Shown: in pieces, positions 11,320 to 18,875 of the stretch | Position numbering within the stretch: position 1 is the first letter of the stretch | Layout of the letters: each line of letters opens with the position of its first letter | Assembly (NCBI GenBank): GCA_022825665.1 | Contig: JAJDWI010000096.1 | Location: 1-36,696, forward strand | Direction: 5' to 3' | Source of the DNA: Candidatus Poribacteria bacterium | GTDB taxonomy: Bacteria; Poribacteria; WGA-4E; WGA-3G | DNA length: 36,696 nt | Program-made: the position numbers and the translations under genes | Notes under the pieces: model-generated | Seen by the model: only the letters and a program-made list of their open reading frames with translations | Databases searched by the model: none | Told to the model about the DNA's origin: nothing

Positions 11320-11454
11320 TCAGTTTGATCCTCCCTGACTTTAGTAGGCATGCGGGATGTTGCATGCAAAATTATGAATAATCTGGATTAGTTCGAATTT
11401 CAAAATAAATATAAAATCTTATGTCAGTGTAATATCAATTATGTTATTTTGTAA

Positions 11455-11982
11455 TTAGCCATCATCATAACTGAGTATTTTGTAACGATTATTTTTTACT
11501 ACAACAGAACCCAAAATGGTCAAATCACGTTTTTCTCCAACTTGGTTCTGTAACGTCAATACGGTTCCACGCAAAAGATGGAATCCGTTGAAAGATTCTG
11601 TAGGTTTATCAAATCTTATACTCACATATCTGAGGTTATGTCCACCCAATCTGTCAATCCACCTTTTCATACCGATATTACAGTTTTTATTTAGATTTGA
11701 CCAAGAGAAATCAGCAGTAAAATTGCTCTTAGGGAAAGTCGGGTATATCCACGAAAGATACTCTTCCCGCTGAATTCGCAATTCGTTTAACTTTTCAATA
11801 TCTTTCGTATTTAAAGCGTCAACGACTGCCAGACCAATTTGGTCTGGCGAGTCGAGACTGTTCTCCCATACTTGACGCTGACACCCCTGCAAACCATAAC
11901 TAAACAGTAAAACTGCAATCGCAATGTTTGTGAGGTTGCACCAAGCAGAGATTGTAGTACTACACAGTTTAATTCCGTGCAC
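11455..11982 (-). CDS. Small lipoprotein of unknown function in the TonB locus
   Basis: From GTG 11982 the protein is 175 residues: hydrophobic signal peptide with lipobox LQGC (lipidated C34), then a mostly polar domain with the run SPDQIGLAVVDALNTKDIEKL and a C-terminal beta-rich part. No family recognised; the overall size and the N-terminal helix followed by strands recall NTF2-like lipoproteins, but this is a guess. An upstream in-frame GTG at 12027 would add 15 residues that do not look like a signal peptide. The start overlaps the 3' end of the beta-helix lipoprotein by 14 bases, so the two are translationally coupled and probably work together at the cell envelope. Confidence 0.6.
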   Translation of the reverse strand: MHGIKLCSTTISAWCNLTNIAIAVLLFSYGLQGCQRQVWENSLDSPDQIGLAVVDALNTKDIEKLNELRIQREEYLSWIYPTFPKSNFTADFSWSNLNKNCNIGMKRWIDRLGGHNLRYVSIRFDKPTESFNGFHLLRGTVLTLQNQVGEKRDLTILGSVVVKNNRYKILSYDDG

Positions 11983-13321
11983 TTGTTGTCCAACCCTTTG
12001 TCCAATCGTTGTTAGGATCCACCCCACCTATGAAGTCAACCTTGTCAAAAAATGCATCAGATGGTTTCGCAGGTGAGACATCAGATGCCCCTGAACCGGG
12101 TGTAAAATCTGGGTTGTCTTTGTTGAAGGGGTCTGCGAGATTTGGGTCAATTTCCTTGTTTCCAAGACCTTTTGCCCATGCTGCTTCGTCAAAACCGTCA
12201 TCATCTTTTTCATCACCGAAGTTTCCAGCACCGTTGGAGAAGAAAATGCTGTTTTTCACGATTAAACCACCATCATCGGCTTGCTTGTGTGAGGATTCAT
12301 TGTTGACATCAAGTCCAACTTTGTTAAAACCAACAACGATGAAGTTTGCATACATTCCAGCTGCACCTTCACGAATCAACATACCGTTATCGCTTTCAGG
12401 TCCATCTGGATCGCCAACGAGTGTAACATTAAAGATTGTTGGTGCAGAACGTGGTGTTGCTTCGTTATTCTTGCTGCTGTTATCATTTTCAAAACCGTTA
12501 TCTGCGTCATCACCATAATGCTGTGCAACCCAGAATTGTCCTTTACCTGTCCAACCATCAGTCCAGTCAAACGAATCGTCACGTGCACCAGTGACCAATG
12601 CATATTTAATATTGACTGTTCCGCCAAACATTTCAATACCGTCATCTTGGTTCATGTGGACTTGGACGTTTTCAACAACTGTACCCGATCCAACACCTTG
12701 GAATGCGATACCGTTCAATTCGTTGTCTGGACTAAATTCAATTCCGGCATATTCAACGCGAACATAACGAAGAACACCGCTGCTATCAGTCGGAATATCA
12801 CCACCGAATGCCCCTGTGTCGCCTTCACCAAAGGTAATACCTTGATTTGTGGGTGCTCTTCCATTGATAATCAGACCACCCCACTGTCCACGTGCACGTT
12901 GTCCAATTTCAGCGTCACTTGTCATTACGATAGGGGCATCTGCTGTACCGTCAGCCATCAGTTTTCCACCTTGGGAAACGATCAATGTACCGTTTGTTGC
13001 ATTTTCACCATACAGCGTAACACCGGGTTCAATTGTAAGTGTTACACCATCTTTGACAAACACAGCATCACGTAACAGATAATCGTAGTCAGCAGAAAGT
13101 GTTCTATCTTCTAAAATGTCACCTGACAAGACAACCACTTCGCGTCCATCAACGGTGATAGTTTCCTCAACAATCACATCTGGTTCTGGTTCATCATCAT
13201 CTTGACCACATCCAACAATAAACAGTGATAAGCTGACTGTGAATATGACTATTAATTGATATAACCATCTATAATTTCCTTTTTTCCAAACGGATCCAAG
13301 GGTTGACACAATATTTGACAT
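11969..13321 (-). CDS. Right-handed beta-helix lipoprotein
   Basis: 450 residues. Signal peptide with lipobox IVGC (C38), an acidic linker (QDDDEPEPD), then repeated short strands typical of a parallel beta-helix: DGVTLTIEPGVTLYGE, GTLIVSQGGKLMADGTADAPIV, WGGLIINGRAP, GVLRYVRVEYAG, VVENVQVHMNQDDGIEMFGGTV. This lipoprotein type is commonly found next to TonB-dependent receptors with a carboxypeptidase-regulatory-like N-domain, chiefly in Bacteroidota and Proteobacteria (from memory), and is expected to be surface-exposed. ATG 13321 has GGAG 13 bases upstream, rather distant. In this locus it may capture substrate for the receptor encoded upstream (inference). Asp/Asn-rich loops suggest calcium binding, untested. 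Confidence 0.8.
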   Translation of the reverse strand: MSNIVSTLGSVWKKGNYRWLYQLIVIFTVSLSLFIVGCGQDDDEPEPDVIVEETITVDGREVVVLSGDILEDRTLSADYDYLLRDAVFVKDGVTLTIEPGVTLYGENATNGTLIVSQGGKLMADGTADAPIVMTSDAEIGQRARGQWGGLIINGRAPTNQGITFGEGDTGAFGGDIPTDSSGVLRYVRVEYAGIEFSPDNELNGIAFQGVGSGTVVENVQVHMNQDDGIEMFGGTVNIKYALVTGARDDSFDWTDGWTGKGQFWVAQHYGDDADNGFENDNSSKNNEATPRSAPTIFNVTLVGDPDGPESDNGMLIREGAAGMYANFIVVGFNKVGLDVNNESSHKQADDGGLIVKNSIFFSNGAGNFGDEKDDDGFDEAAWAKGLGNKEIDPNLADPFNKDNPDFTPGSGASDVSPAKPSDAFFDKVDFIGGVDPNNDWTKGWTTSARN

Positions 13322-13551
13322 TAGTTGTTCTAAGCTCCTTTATTTTGTTTATCCCACTACTATATTGAGTAGGTGCTTCTGTATTCGACCAAACAATTTG
13401 ATGAATTTATTTTGGTCGCTGTTGTAAATTTCTATCACGTTAAATTTACTAAACAATTGTTACGAAAAACTGACTATGATTTGACTTTTTATTGAATCAA
13501 AGATATTTCGCTTATTAGACATCCGGTTTATGTTGTTTATTATCAATCTTC
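13322..13551. other. Intergenic stretch upstream of the beta-helix lipoprotein
   Basis: About 230 AT-rich bases with no open reading frame of note. It probably contains a promoter or leader for the lipoprotein gene on the minus strand, but I could not identify one convincingly. Confidence 0.3.
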
Positions 13552-13593
13552 GGTGTCAAGACCCCGTCGCTTTAGCTCGGGGATGTAGACACC
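13552..13593. repeat. Two-tier hairpin resembling an IS200/IS605 end
   Basis: Outer arms GGTGTC (13552-13557) and GACACC (13588-13593) enclose inner arms CCCCG (13562-13566) and CGGGG (13578-13582), with the loop TCGCTTTAGCT. The CCCCG...TTTAG...CGGGG form recalls right-end hairpins of IS200/IS605 elements. It begins 1 base after the stop of the 107-residue frame on the minus strand, so it could alternatively act as an mRNA 3' structure; there is no T run. Confidence 0.45.
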
Positions 13594-13594
13594 G

Positions 13595-13918
13595 CTAATT
13601 CCTTTGTTGTCCCAAAAAGTCTTGACTCAAGGACATCATTTTGATATACTGCTCTTTAGCAATCGGCATCGGTTGTGATTGATGCTGTGGTAGACAGCTA
13701 AGCAGTGAAACAATCACGTAAAAGCCTTGCGATTCAAGACTGCTAAAGTTCTTTGTAACATCTATTGCACGTTCAGGGAAAGCAGCATAATAGCTCATCC
13801 TGTCTAAATCACGTGTACTCATTGTTCTTAAGACCTCCTTTGGAGGTGCAGTTGGGGCATCAACTGTTGGAGTAGGCTTTGTCAGACTTTCTTCGAAAGC
13901 AAAGGTCGTTGATCCCAC
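13595..13918 (-). CDS. Small hypothetical protein between receptor and lipoprotein
   Basis: 107 residues from GTG 13918; no family recognised. Upstream in the same frame the sequence reads FFRTTLVIV before GSTTFAFEES, which together looks like the hydrophobic core and cleavage region of a signal peptide, but an in-frame TGA (13943-13945) cuts it off from any earlier start. The mature part has a Pro/Thr stretch (TKPTPTVDAPTAPP) and a helical remainder. It lies 52 bases after the receptor stop and is read in the same direction, so it probably belongs to the uptake locus. Either the signal peptide is truncated by a nonsense mutation or the true start is non-standard. Confidence 0.45.
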   Translation of the reverse strand: MGSTTFAFEESLTKPTPTVDAPTAPPKEVLRTMSTRDLDRMSYYAAFPERAIDVTKNFSSLESQGFYVIVSLLSCLPQHQSQPMPIAKEQYIKMMSLSQDFLGQQRN

Positions 13919-13943
13919 GATTACCAGTGTGGTTCGAAAGAAT

Positions 13944-13964
13944 CACCAGTGCTTTAGCACGGTG
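13944..13964 (-). terminator. Hairpin just after the TonB-dependent receptor gene
   Basis: On plus, CACC-A-GTGCT pairs with AGCAC-GGTG around TT, a 9-bp stem with one bulged base, starting 6 bases beyond the receptor stop on the minus strand. No clear U tract follows, so it may be an attenuating or mRNA-stabilising structure inside the operon rather than a full terminator. Confidence 0.45.
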
Positions 13965-13970
13965 AGTATG

Positions 13971-16871
13971 TCAAAGGTTATAGCTAATCCCAAACGAGAA
14001 GGATCTTCCGATTTTATACTTGACAGATGTTGCACCACCCTGTTTGAATTCGACAGGACGGTCAAGTAGGTTTTTAGCAGAGACACTAAATTTATATGTA
14101 TCTGCTACAGTACGACTAAAGCTCATATCCAATTCTCCGCGAGGTTGTTCATATACATCTGGTGCGCCGTGGTTACCTACATCAGAGAGTCTTCGACCAT
14201 ATATATTGTATGCAACTGAACTTGAAATACTCCAGTTCGGTTCTTCATATCCCACAGAAACATTAATAATATAGGGACATTGTCCTTGTAAGGGGCGTTC
14301 TGCGGATGTTTGTATACCAACATCTTCGGGAAGTTCAACTCTTGAGGCAATAAATGCTGCATTTGTATTTATAGAAAAGGCTTTTAACATCGGAGTGAGG
14401 ACACCTAAATTCTGTCTTGCTTCAAGTTCTAATCCGTAATTGTGTGCTCCTTCAGCGTTTGCATAAGTGATACGCACCTCAGCATTTGGTTCAATTATCT
14501 GTTCAATCGGCTTATGGAATCTCTTATAGAACGCACTTACAGCAACTACACCGCCACCAGTTGTATCTGGAAAAACTTCCCAACGGAAATCGTAATTATC
14601 AATTAATGTGCGTTCCAGCTTTGTATTTCCAAGAATAGTTCTACCCCCGACAAAATCGGTGAACTCAAATGGAGCAAGTTCTCTTAAGTCTGGACGTGTA
14701 ACCGTCCGTGATGCAGCGAGACGTAGGTTCATTCTGTCTGTTAACCGATAGGTAAGGTTTAGTCCGGGAAGTCCATCTGAGGTATTTAAATTTGCCTTAT
14801 GACCTTCCAAAACAACGGTAGAGAATGGATCAAAAGCGGTGAGAACTTGGTCAGAATACTCCCATCGTAGACCGGACATCACTTGCCATTTTCTACTGAG
14901 TGGAATGTCAAGCATCATATATCCTGAGTAGACGCGATGGTCAGCATTGTAATTATCTGATCTTCTTGTAGATTCACGTAACTCAAAGACTCGTGGTGCG
15001 ATGTTATCTGTTTGAAACAGTGTTTCAGGAGGTGAGGATAGGTCGACTGCTGCATCCACATTATCTGAGGGTTGGAATCTGAATCTCCGCACATCAAATG
15101 CGCGAGATCTGTCCCGTATGAGTCCACCGAATTTGATGAACCCAGTTTTTCTCATTGGTATAGTCCAATCAGTGCGTGCGTTGTAATCATGATCTTCAAG
15201 TTCAAAGAAGAATCTACTACCGCTCTGTGAAGAATCTCGGAAGATGTAATCACCTTTTCCGTTATCTTCATATATAGTTTCACGTGTGTCAGGTTCATTG
15301 CGTGCTGCACGAGAATATGTGAGTCGCCATTCCATAGACAGATCAGATTGATCTGGTTGTCCAATTCCTATATCCGCTGCATCTGCGATTGCTTGTTCAA
15401 CGGACTCGGTATGTTCATCCATAGAAACGTTATTTAATTCAGGCTCTCCAAAATTGAAGCCGTGTGTTCCAGCTAATTGTCCCGAAAAGAGTTGACGTTC
15501 AACAAACATGAGTCTGGCACTCCGATATATAGTATTTCTATCGGCATTATCACCTTCCCAGGTTCTGGTTTGATCTTCTGCGGCATGGGTTGTAAGTGTA
15601 CGTATACTGAGTAGATGATTAGGAGAAAATCGTAGACTTGCACTTATCACACTTCCCCAATCAACTTCATGTCCGCTTTGTTCAATAACATAATCGGTGA
15701 CTGGTGAAAGCGTCTCATTTAAACCTATTCGGAAGTCTCTCCGTTCCTGCGTGCTATAACTATGACTATTACCGTAGGAGATAACTCCCAAATAACCGAA
15801 TTGTTTACCTAAGATTGTATTACTATTACCGATACTGAATTTATATCCTTGATTTGCAGGGACAGCATGTCGCTCAGGAGACCACACATTTGAAAAAGAG
15901 CGACCAAACTTTTGAATTTCATCATGTGTGAATCCGGTTGTGGTAAAACGTCCCTGTTCACGTATCGGAATTTCGTCAGCCTTTTCTTCAATTAGTTCTG
16001 GTAGTTTTCTCGATCCATCATCAAATCCTAAAAAATCAAGATTTCCACCGGGGTACGTTAAGCCATCAGTCCCTGTTGCTTGTGTATTAAAACCGGTTGA
16101 TAAAGATAGGGACATCGTCAATGCTTCTGGAAAGTCTTTTGTAAATACTTGTACGGAACCGCCAGCAAAACCTCCGGGTTGGTCTGGAGAAAACGTCTTG
16201 ACGGTTTGAAGACTGGCAAGCAGACTTGCTGGGAAAATGTCCATCGGGACAACCCGACGATTCGGTTCAGGACTCGGAATCTCAACATTGTTGAGAAGTG
16301 TATTACTATAACGTTCACCTAACCCACGAACAAAAACATATTTTCCACCTACTATACTGACACCAGTTACCCGTCTTATTGCTTGTGCAGCTGAGGAGTC
16401 AGGAAGACGACTGATCTCTTCAGTACTGATACTATCCTCAATGCGGGAACTGTGCATCCGTTTTTCAAGGAGACCACGTTCACCCGATTGGCTTAATCGC
16501 ACTTTCATATTAATTGGATCTAATTTAACAACTTGTGGTTCAAGTGTTACCTGTAGAGGTTCTGATAAACCTTCGACGTTGACTTTAATATCGGAAAGTA
16601 CAGAAGCATTGTAGAATGGTGCAGACACCTGTAGCGTATATGTTCCAACTGGCAATTCTAAAGAAAATGTACCAGTTTCATCAGTCTTTACCTTTGTTTC
16701 TGTGTCCACAACCTTAATTGTTACATCTGCAAGTGGTGTTTCTGTATCGCTATCCACGACGACACCTGTAAATTTGATTGTCTGTTGTGTATCCTGTGCT
16801 GCTACACCTACCGTAATGATAAGTCCGAAACACAACATAAAAAATGAGAACCCAATGCAAAGACCTTTCAT
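13971..16871 (-). CDS. TonB-dependent outer-membrane receptor with carboxypeptidase-regulatory-like domain
   Basis: 966 residues from ATG 16871, chosen because AGAGG lies 4-5 bases upstream; a TTG 15 bases earlier is less likely. Signal peptide ends at about VAA-Q. Residues about 30-110 form a CarboxypepD-regulatory-like beta domain (FTGVVVDSDTETPLADVTI, TDETGTFSLELPVGTYTLQV). The plug follows at about 135-245 (SRLPDSSAAQAIRRVTGV, KYVFVRGLGERY, DQPGGFAGGSVQVFTKDFP). The rest is a 22-strand-type barrel ending in the aromatic-rich FSFGISYNL. It imports a large or scarce ligand across the outer membrane using TonB energy. It is the first gene of the minus-strand locus containing two lipoproteins and a TonB. 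Ligand unknown. Confidence 0.92.
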   Translation of the reverse strand: MKGLCIGFSFFMLCFGLIITVGVAAQDTQQTIKFTGVVVDSDTETPLADVTIKVVDTETKVKTDETGTFSLELPVGTYTLQVSAPFYNASVLSDIKVNVEGLSEPLQVTLEPQVVKLDPINMKVRLSQSGERGLLEKRMHSSRIEDSISTEEISRLPDSSAAQAIRRVTGVSIVGGKYVFVRGLGERYSNTLLNNVEIPSPEPNRRVVPMDIFPASLLASLQTVKTFSPDQPGGFAGGSVQVFTKDFPEALTMSLSLSTGFNTQATGTDGLTYPGGNLDFLGFDDGSRKLPELIEEKADEIPIREQGRFTTTGFTHDEIQKFGRSFSNVWSPERHAVPANQGYKFSIGNSNTILGKQFGYLGVISYGNSHSYSTQERRDFRIGLNETLSPVTDYVIEQSGHEVDWGSVISASLRFSPNHLLSIRTLTTHAAEDQTRTWEGDNADRNTIYRSARLMFVERQLFSGQLAGTHGFNFGEPELNNVSMDEHTESVEQAIADAADIGIGQPDQSDLSMEWRLTYSRAARNEPDTRETIYEDNGKGDYIFRDSSQSGSRFFFELEDHDYNARTDWTIPMRKTGFIKFGGLIRDRSRAFDVRRFRFQPSDNVDAAVDLSSPPETLFQTDNIAPRVFELRESTRRSDNYNADHRVYSGYMMLDIPLSRKWQVMSGLRWEYSDQVLTAFDPFSTVVLEGHKANLNTSDGLPGLNLTYRLTDRMNLRLAASRTVTRPDLRELAPFEFTDFVGGRTILGNTKLERTLIDNYDFRWEVFPDTTGGGVVAVSAFYKRFHKPIEQIIEPNAEVRITYANAEGAHNYGLELEARQNLGVLTPMLKAFSINTNAAFIASRVELPEDVGIQTSAERPLQGQCPYIINVSVGYEEPNWSISSSVAYNIYGRRLSDVGNHGAPDVYEQPRGELDMSFSRTVADTYKFSVSAKNLLDRPVEFKQGGATSVKYKIGRSFSFGISYNL

Positions 16872-16913
16872 GTTACCTCTCTTCAAGCACGTTAATTTAA
16901 GATAATTCCTGTT

Positions 16914-16959
16914 ATTCTCAAAGCAACTTCCAATGGTAGTAGAATTTTAACTTGAGAAT
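16914..16959. promoter_or_regulatory. Inverted repeat in the receptor promoter region
   Basis: ATTCTCAA at 16914-16921 and TTGAGAAT at 16952-16959 are perfect inverted 8-mers separated by 30 bases, about 45 bases upstream of the receptor start. This could be an operator or looped site. No regulator gene is adjacent. Chance occurrence in AT-rich DNA is possible. Confidence 0.25.
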
Positions 16960-17126
16960 GAAACAAAATTGTGATATTTTCTTGGCAAATGCATGAAAAA
17001 TCTTATTGCTCAAATCTAATTCAAAGTAGTTATAATTCTATCTCCTACAATACAAAACCTACCAAACTTGAAATATAATTTATGAAAACACACTAAGTAA
17101 TACAATACTGTTAAAACTGAGGATTT

Positions 17127-17702
17127 ATGATTAAGGAACTATTACGAAAAAGCACTCACATCGCAGGATTAATAATTCCCATTATTTACATTTTTATCAA
17201 TAAAAATGTTATGTTATCAATCGTAGCAGTATTTGCAGGTATTGCAGTGGTAGTGGAATTTCTGAAATGGATTTATCGTCCATTTCGTGCACTTTTCTAT
17301 CGTTTTCTCAAACCACTTCTCCGTAGTCATGAACGTAAGGGGGCAATTACTGGAGCAACCTATTTCATCTTGAGTGCATTGTTATGTATTTATATCTTTG
17401 AGAAGAACGTAGCGATCGTCTGTATTTTCTTTATGATTTTAGGGGATACTGCTGCAGCGTTAGTTGGTACTCGGTGGGGACGGATAAAACTTATCGGCAA
17501 AAAGAGTCTTGAAGGGAGTGCTGCATGTTTTCTAACTTGTGTTGTGATAGCACTCTTCTGGTTAAATCCAATTATAGGTTTAACTGGTGCTTTTGTAGCG
17601 ACGGTTGTTGAACTACTACCTCTTAAGATTGATGACAACTTTACTGTGCCAATTATCTCTGGTGTCATAATGCAACTGATGATAGATTATCTTCCATTAT
17701 AA
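17127..17702 (+). CDS. Dgk1/SEC59-like CTP-dependent lipid kinase family protein
   Basis: 191 residues, about six membrane helices. Family landmarks: N-terminal RKSTHIAGL, the ILGDTAAALVGTRWGR motif followed by GKKSLEGSAACF, and the late ELLPLKIDDNFTVPI. These are the conserved motifs of the diacylglycerol/polyprenol kinase group related to phosphatidate cytidylyltransferases, which use CTP to phosphorylate an isoprenoid alcohol or diacylglycerol at the membrane. The substrate here cannot be told apart from sequence; in bacteria related proteins include phytol or dolichol-like kinases. It stands divergent from the receptor gene and apart from trmJ, so it is probably expressed alone. Confidence 0.8.
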   Translation: MIKELLRKSTHIAGLIIPIIYIFINKNVMLSIVAVFAGIAVVVEFLKWIYRPFRALFYRFLKPLLRSHERKGAITGATYFILSALLCIYIFEKNVAIVCIFFMILGDTAAALVGTRWGRIKLIGKKSLEGSAACFLTCVVIALFWLNPIIGLTGAFVATVVELLPLKIDDNFTVPIISGVIMQLMIDYLPL

Positions 17703-17712
17703 TTGTGGTTAT

Positions 17713-17886
17713 TGTCTGAACCAGGATGGACAGGATTTATAGGATAAGAGAATTCTATAGTCATAATACTATTGTTTATAATAGACCTCCTGTTGAATCA
17801 TCAAACATAAATGTTCTATATTCAGAATAAACTCATGATAATAAAATCTTGAAAATCTTGTAATCCTGTAAATCCTGGTCAGACGA
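17713..17886. repeat. MITE-like palindromic element
   Basis: The left end (from 17713, TGTCTGAACCAGGAT and on) and the right end (to 17886, inverse complement CGTCTGACCAGGAT and on) are inverted copies over about 35 bases with several mismatches and one indel. Each arm contains a degenerate GGAT-based tandem unit (ACAGGATT, ATAGGAT, AAGATT). The 174-base unit lies between two genes and encodes nothing. I recall closely similar CCAGGATTTACAGGATT-type repeats in many bacterial genomes. It fills almost the whole gap before trmJ. Confidence 0.65.
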
Positions 17887-18004
17887 TAAAAATATCAGCA
17901 TTTATGTTCGTTACAACTCCATTGAGAAAAACCGAAGATTAATAGTCATGAACTGAACAACTCACTTGACATTTTGTTGAATTTCAATTACCATTAAAAT
18001 TGTA

Positions 18005-18829
18005 ATGTCAACTGAATCTAATAAAACATCAAAACAAGCTGCAGAAAGTTTCCGAGCAATCCCCGTCTCTACACCAGAAAACCTTTCTAACATAAGGATT
18101 ATCCTCTTTGAACCACGCGAACCCGGTAACATTGGGTCAGTTGCAAGGGTTGTAAAAGGGATGGGATTATCCGAACTATATCTCGTCAATCCGGTTCCGT
18201 TTCAAAATGAGGATGCTGCCTTTCGTATGGCACATGGTGCAAGAGATATTCTGAAGAACTGCATTGTTGTCCCAGAACTAAAAGATGCACTTGATGGTAT
18301 AAAATACCTTGTCGGAACAACCCATCGTAGACGTGATGCACGTTTACCCGATCCTGTGACTGCACGTGAAGCTGCAAACACAATTGCATCCGTTTCACAG
18401 GATAAAACTGTTGCCCTACTATTTGGACGCGAAGACTTCGGTTTATCTACTGATCAGTTAAGTTTATGTCAGTTGACTGCAAGTGTGCCTATGGCAACAA
18501 AAAATCCGTCTCTGAATTTAGCACAAGCAGTACAGATATTCGCGTATGAGGTATTTATTGCGAGTATAGATGAACATACTCCTGATGCGTTAGATTATGT
18601 TGATGTTAATGCTTTAGAGGAGTTTTATGAACGGGTTGTGCGATTGTTAGATAAGGTTGGTGTGATTCCGTATAATCAGGATTGGGAGACGTATTTGAAA
18701 TCTTTACGACGTGTCTTTTCCCGCGCGCCACTTGAAGAACGAGATATTGCAACGCTTGATATGATCTTCTCTACAGCATATCGGCATATAGTGCGGTTAG
18801 AAAAAGAGATAGGATTGACAGAAAAGTAA
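18005..18829 (+). CDS. trmJ: TrmJ-like RNA 2'-O-methyltransferase (SpoU/TrmH family)
   Basis: 274 residues. SPOUT-class knotted methyltransferase using S-adenosylmethionine; TrmJ methylates the ribose at tRNA position 32. Motif 1 is EPGNIGSVARV (N42, R48), motif 2 LLFGREDFGLS (139-148) and motif 3 PSLNLAQAVQIFAYE (168-182), all intact. The C-terminal extension of about 90 residues matches the TrmJ dimer-associated tail and ends RHIVRLEKEIGLTEK. No clear Shine-Dalgarno sequence precedes ATG 18005. The last 22 codons have a diverged, displaced second copy downstream of the next gene (20471-20528), which suggests that this 3' end was supplied by an insertion. Confidence 0.88.
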   Translation: MSTESNKTSKQAAESFRAIPVSTPENLSNIRIILFEPREPGNIGSVARVVKGMGLSELYLVNPVPFQNEDAAFRMAHGARDILKNCIVVPELKDALDGIKYLVGTTHRRRDARLPDPVTAREAANTIASVSQDKTVALLFGREDFGLSTDQLSLCQLTASVPMATKNPSLNLAQAVQIFAYEVFIASIDEHTPDALDYVDVNALEEFYERVVRLLDKVGVIPYNQDWETYLKSLRRVFSRAPLEERDIATLDMIFSTAYRHIVRLEKEIGLTEK

Positions 18830-18875
18830 CAAGCAGATTCAGTAGGTTTTAGACTGCAACGTTATTGAGGAAAAC

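Noticed and set aside
12518-13075. Plus-strand open frame of 185 codons
   Set aside because: Antisense to the beta-helix lipoprotein and rich in Cys and Thr in a way typical of reverse reading.
13919-13980. UGA read as tryptophan in the small gene of the TonB locus
   Set aside because: The receptor and aspS genes in this window end with TGA, so the standard code applies.
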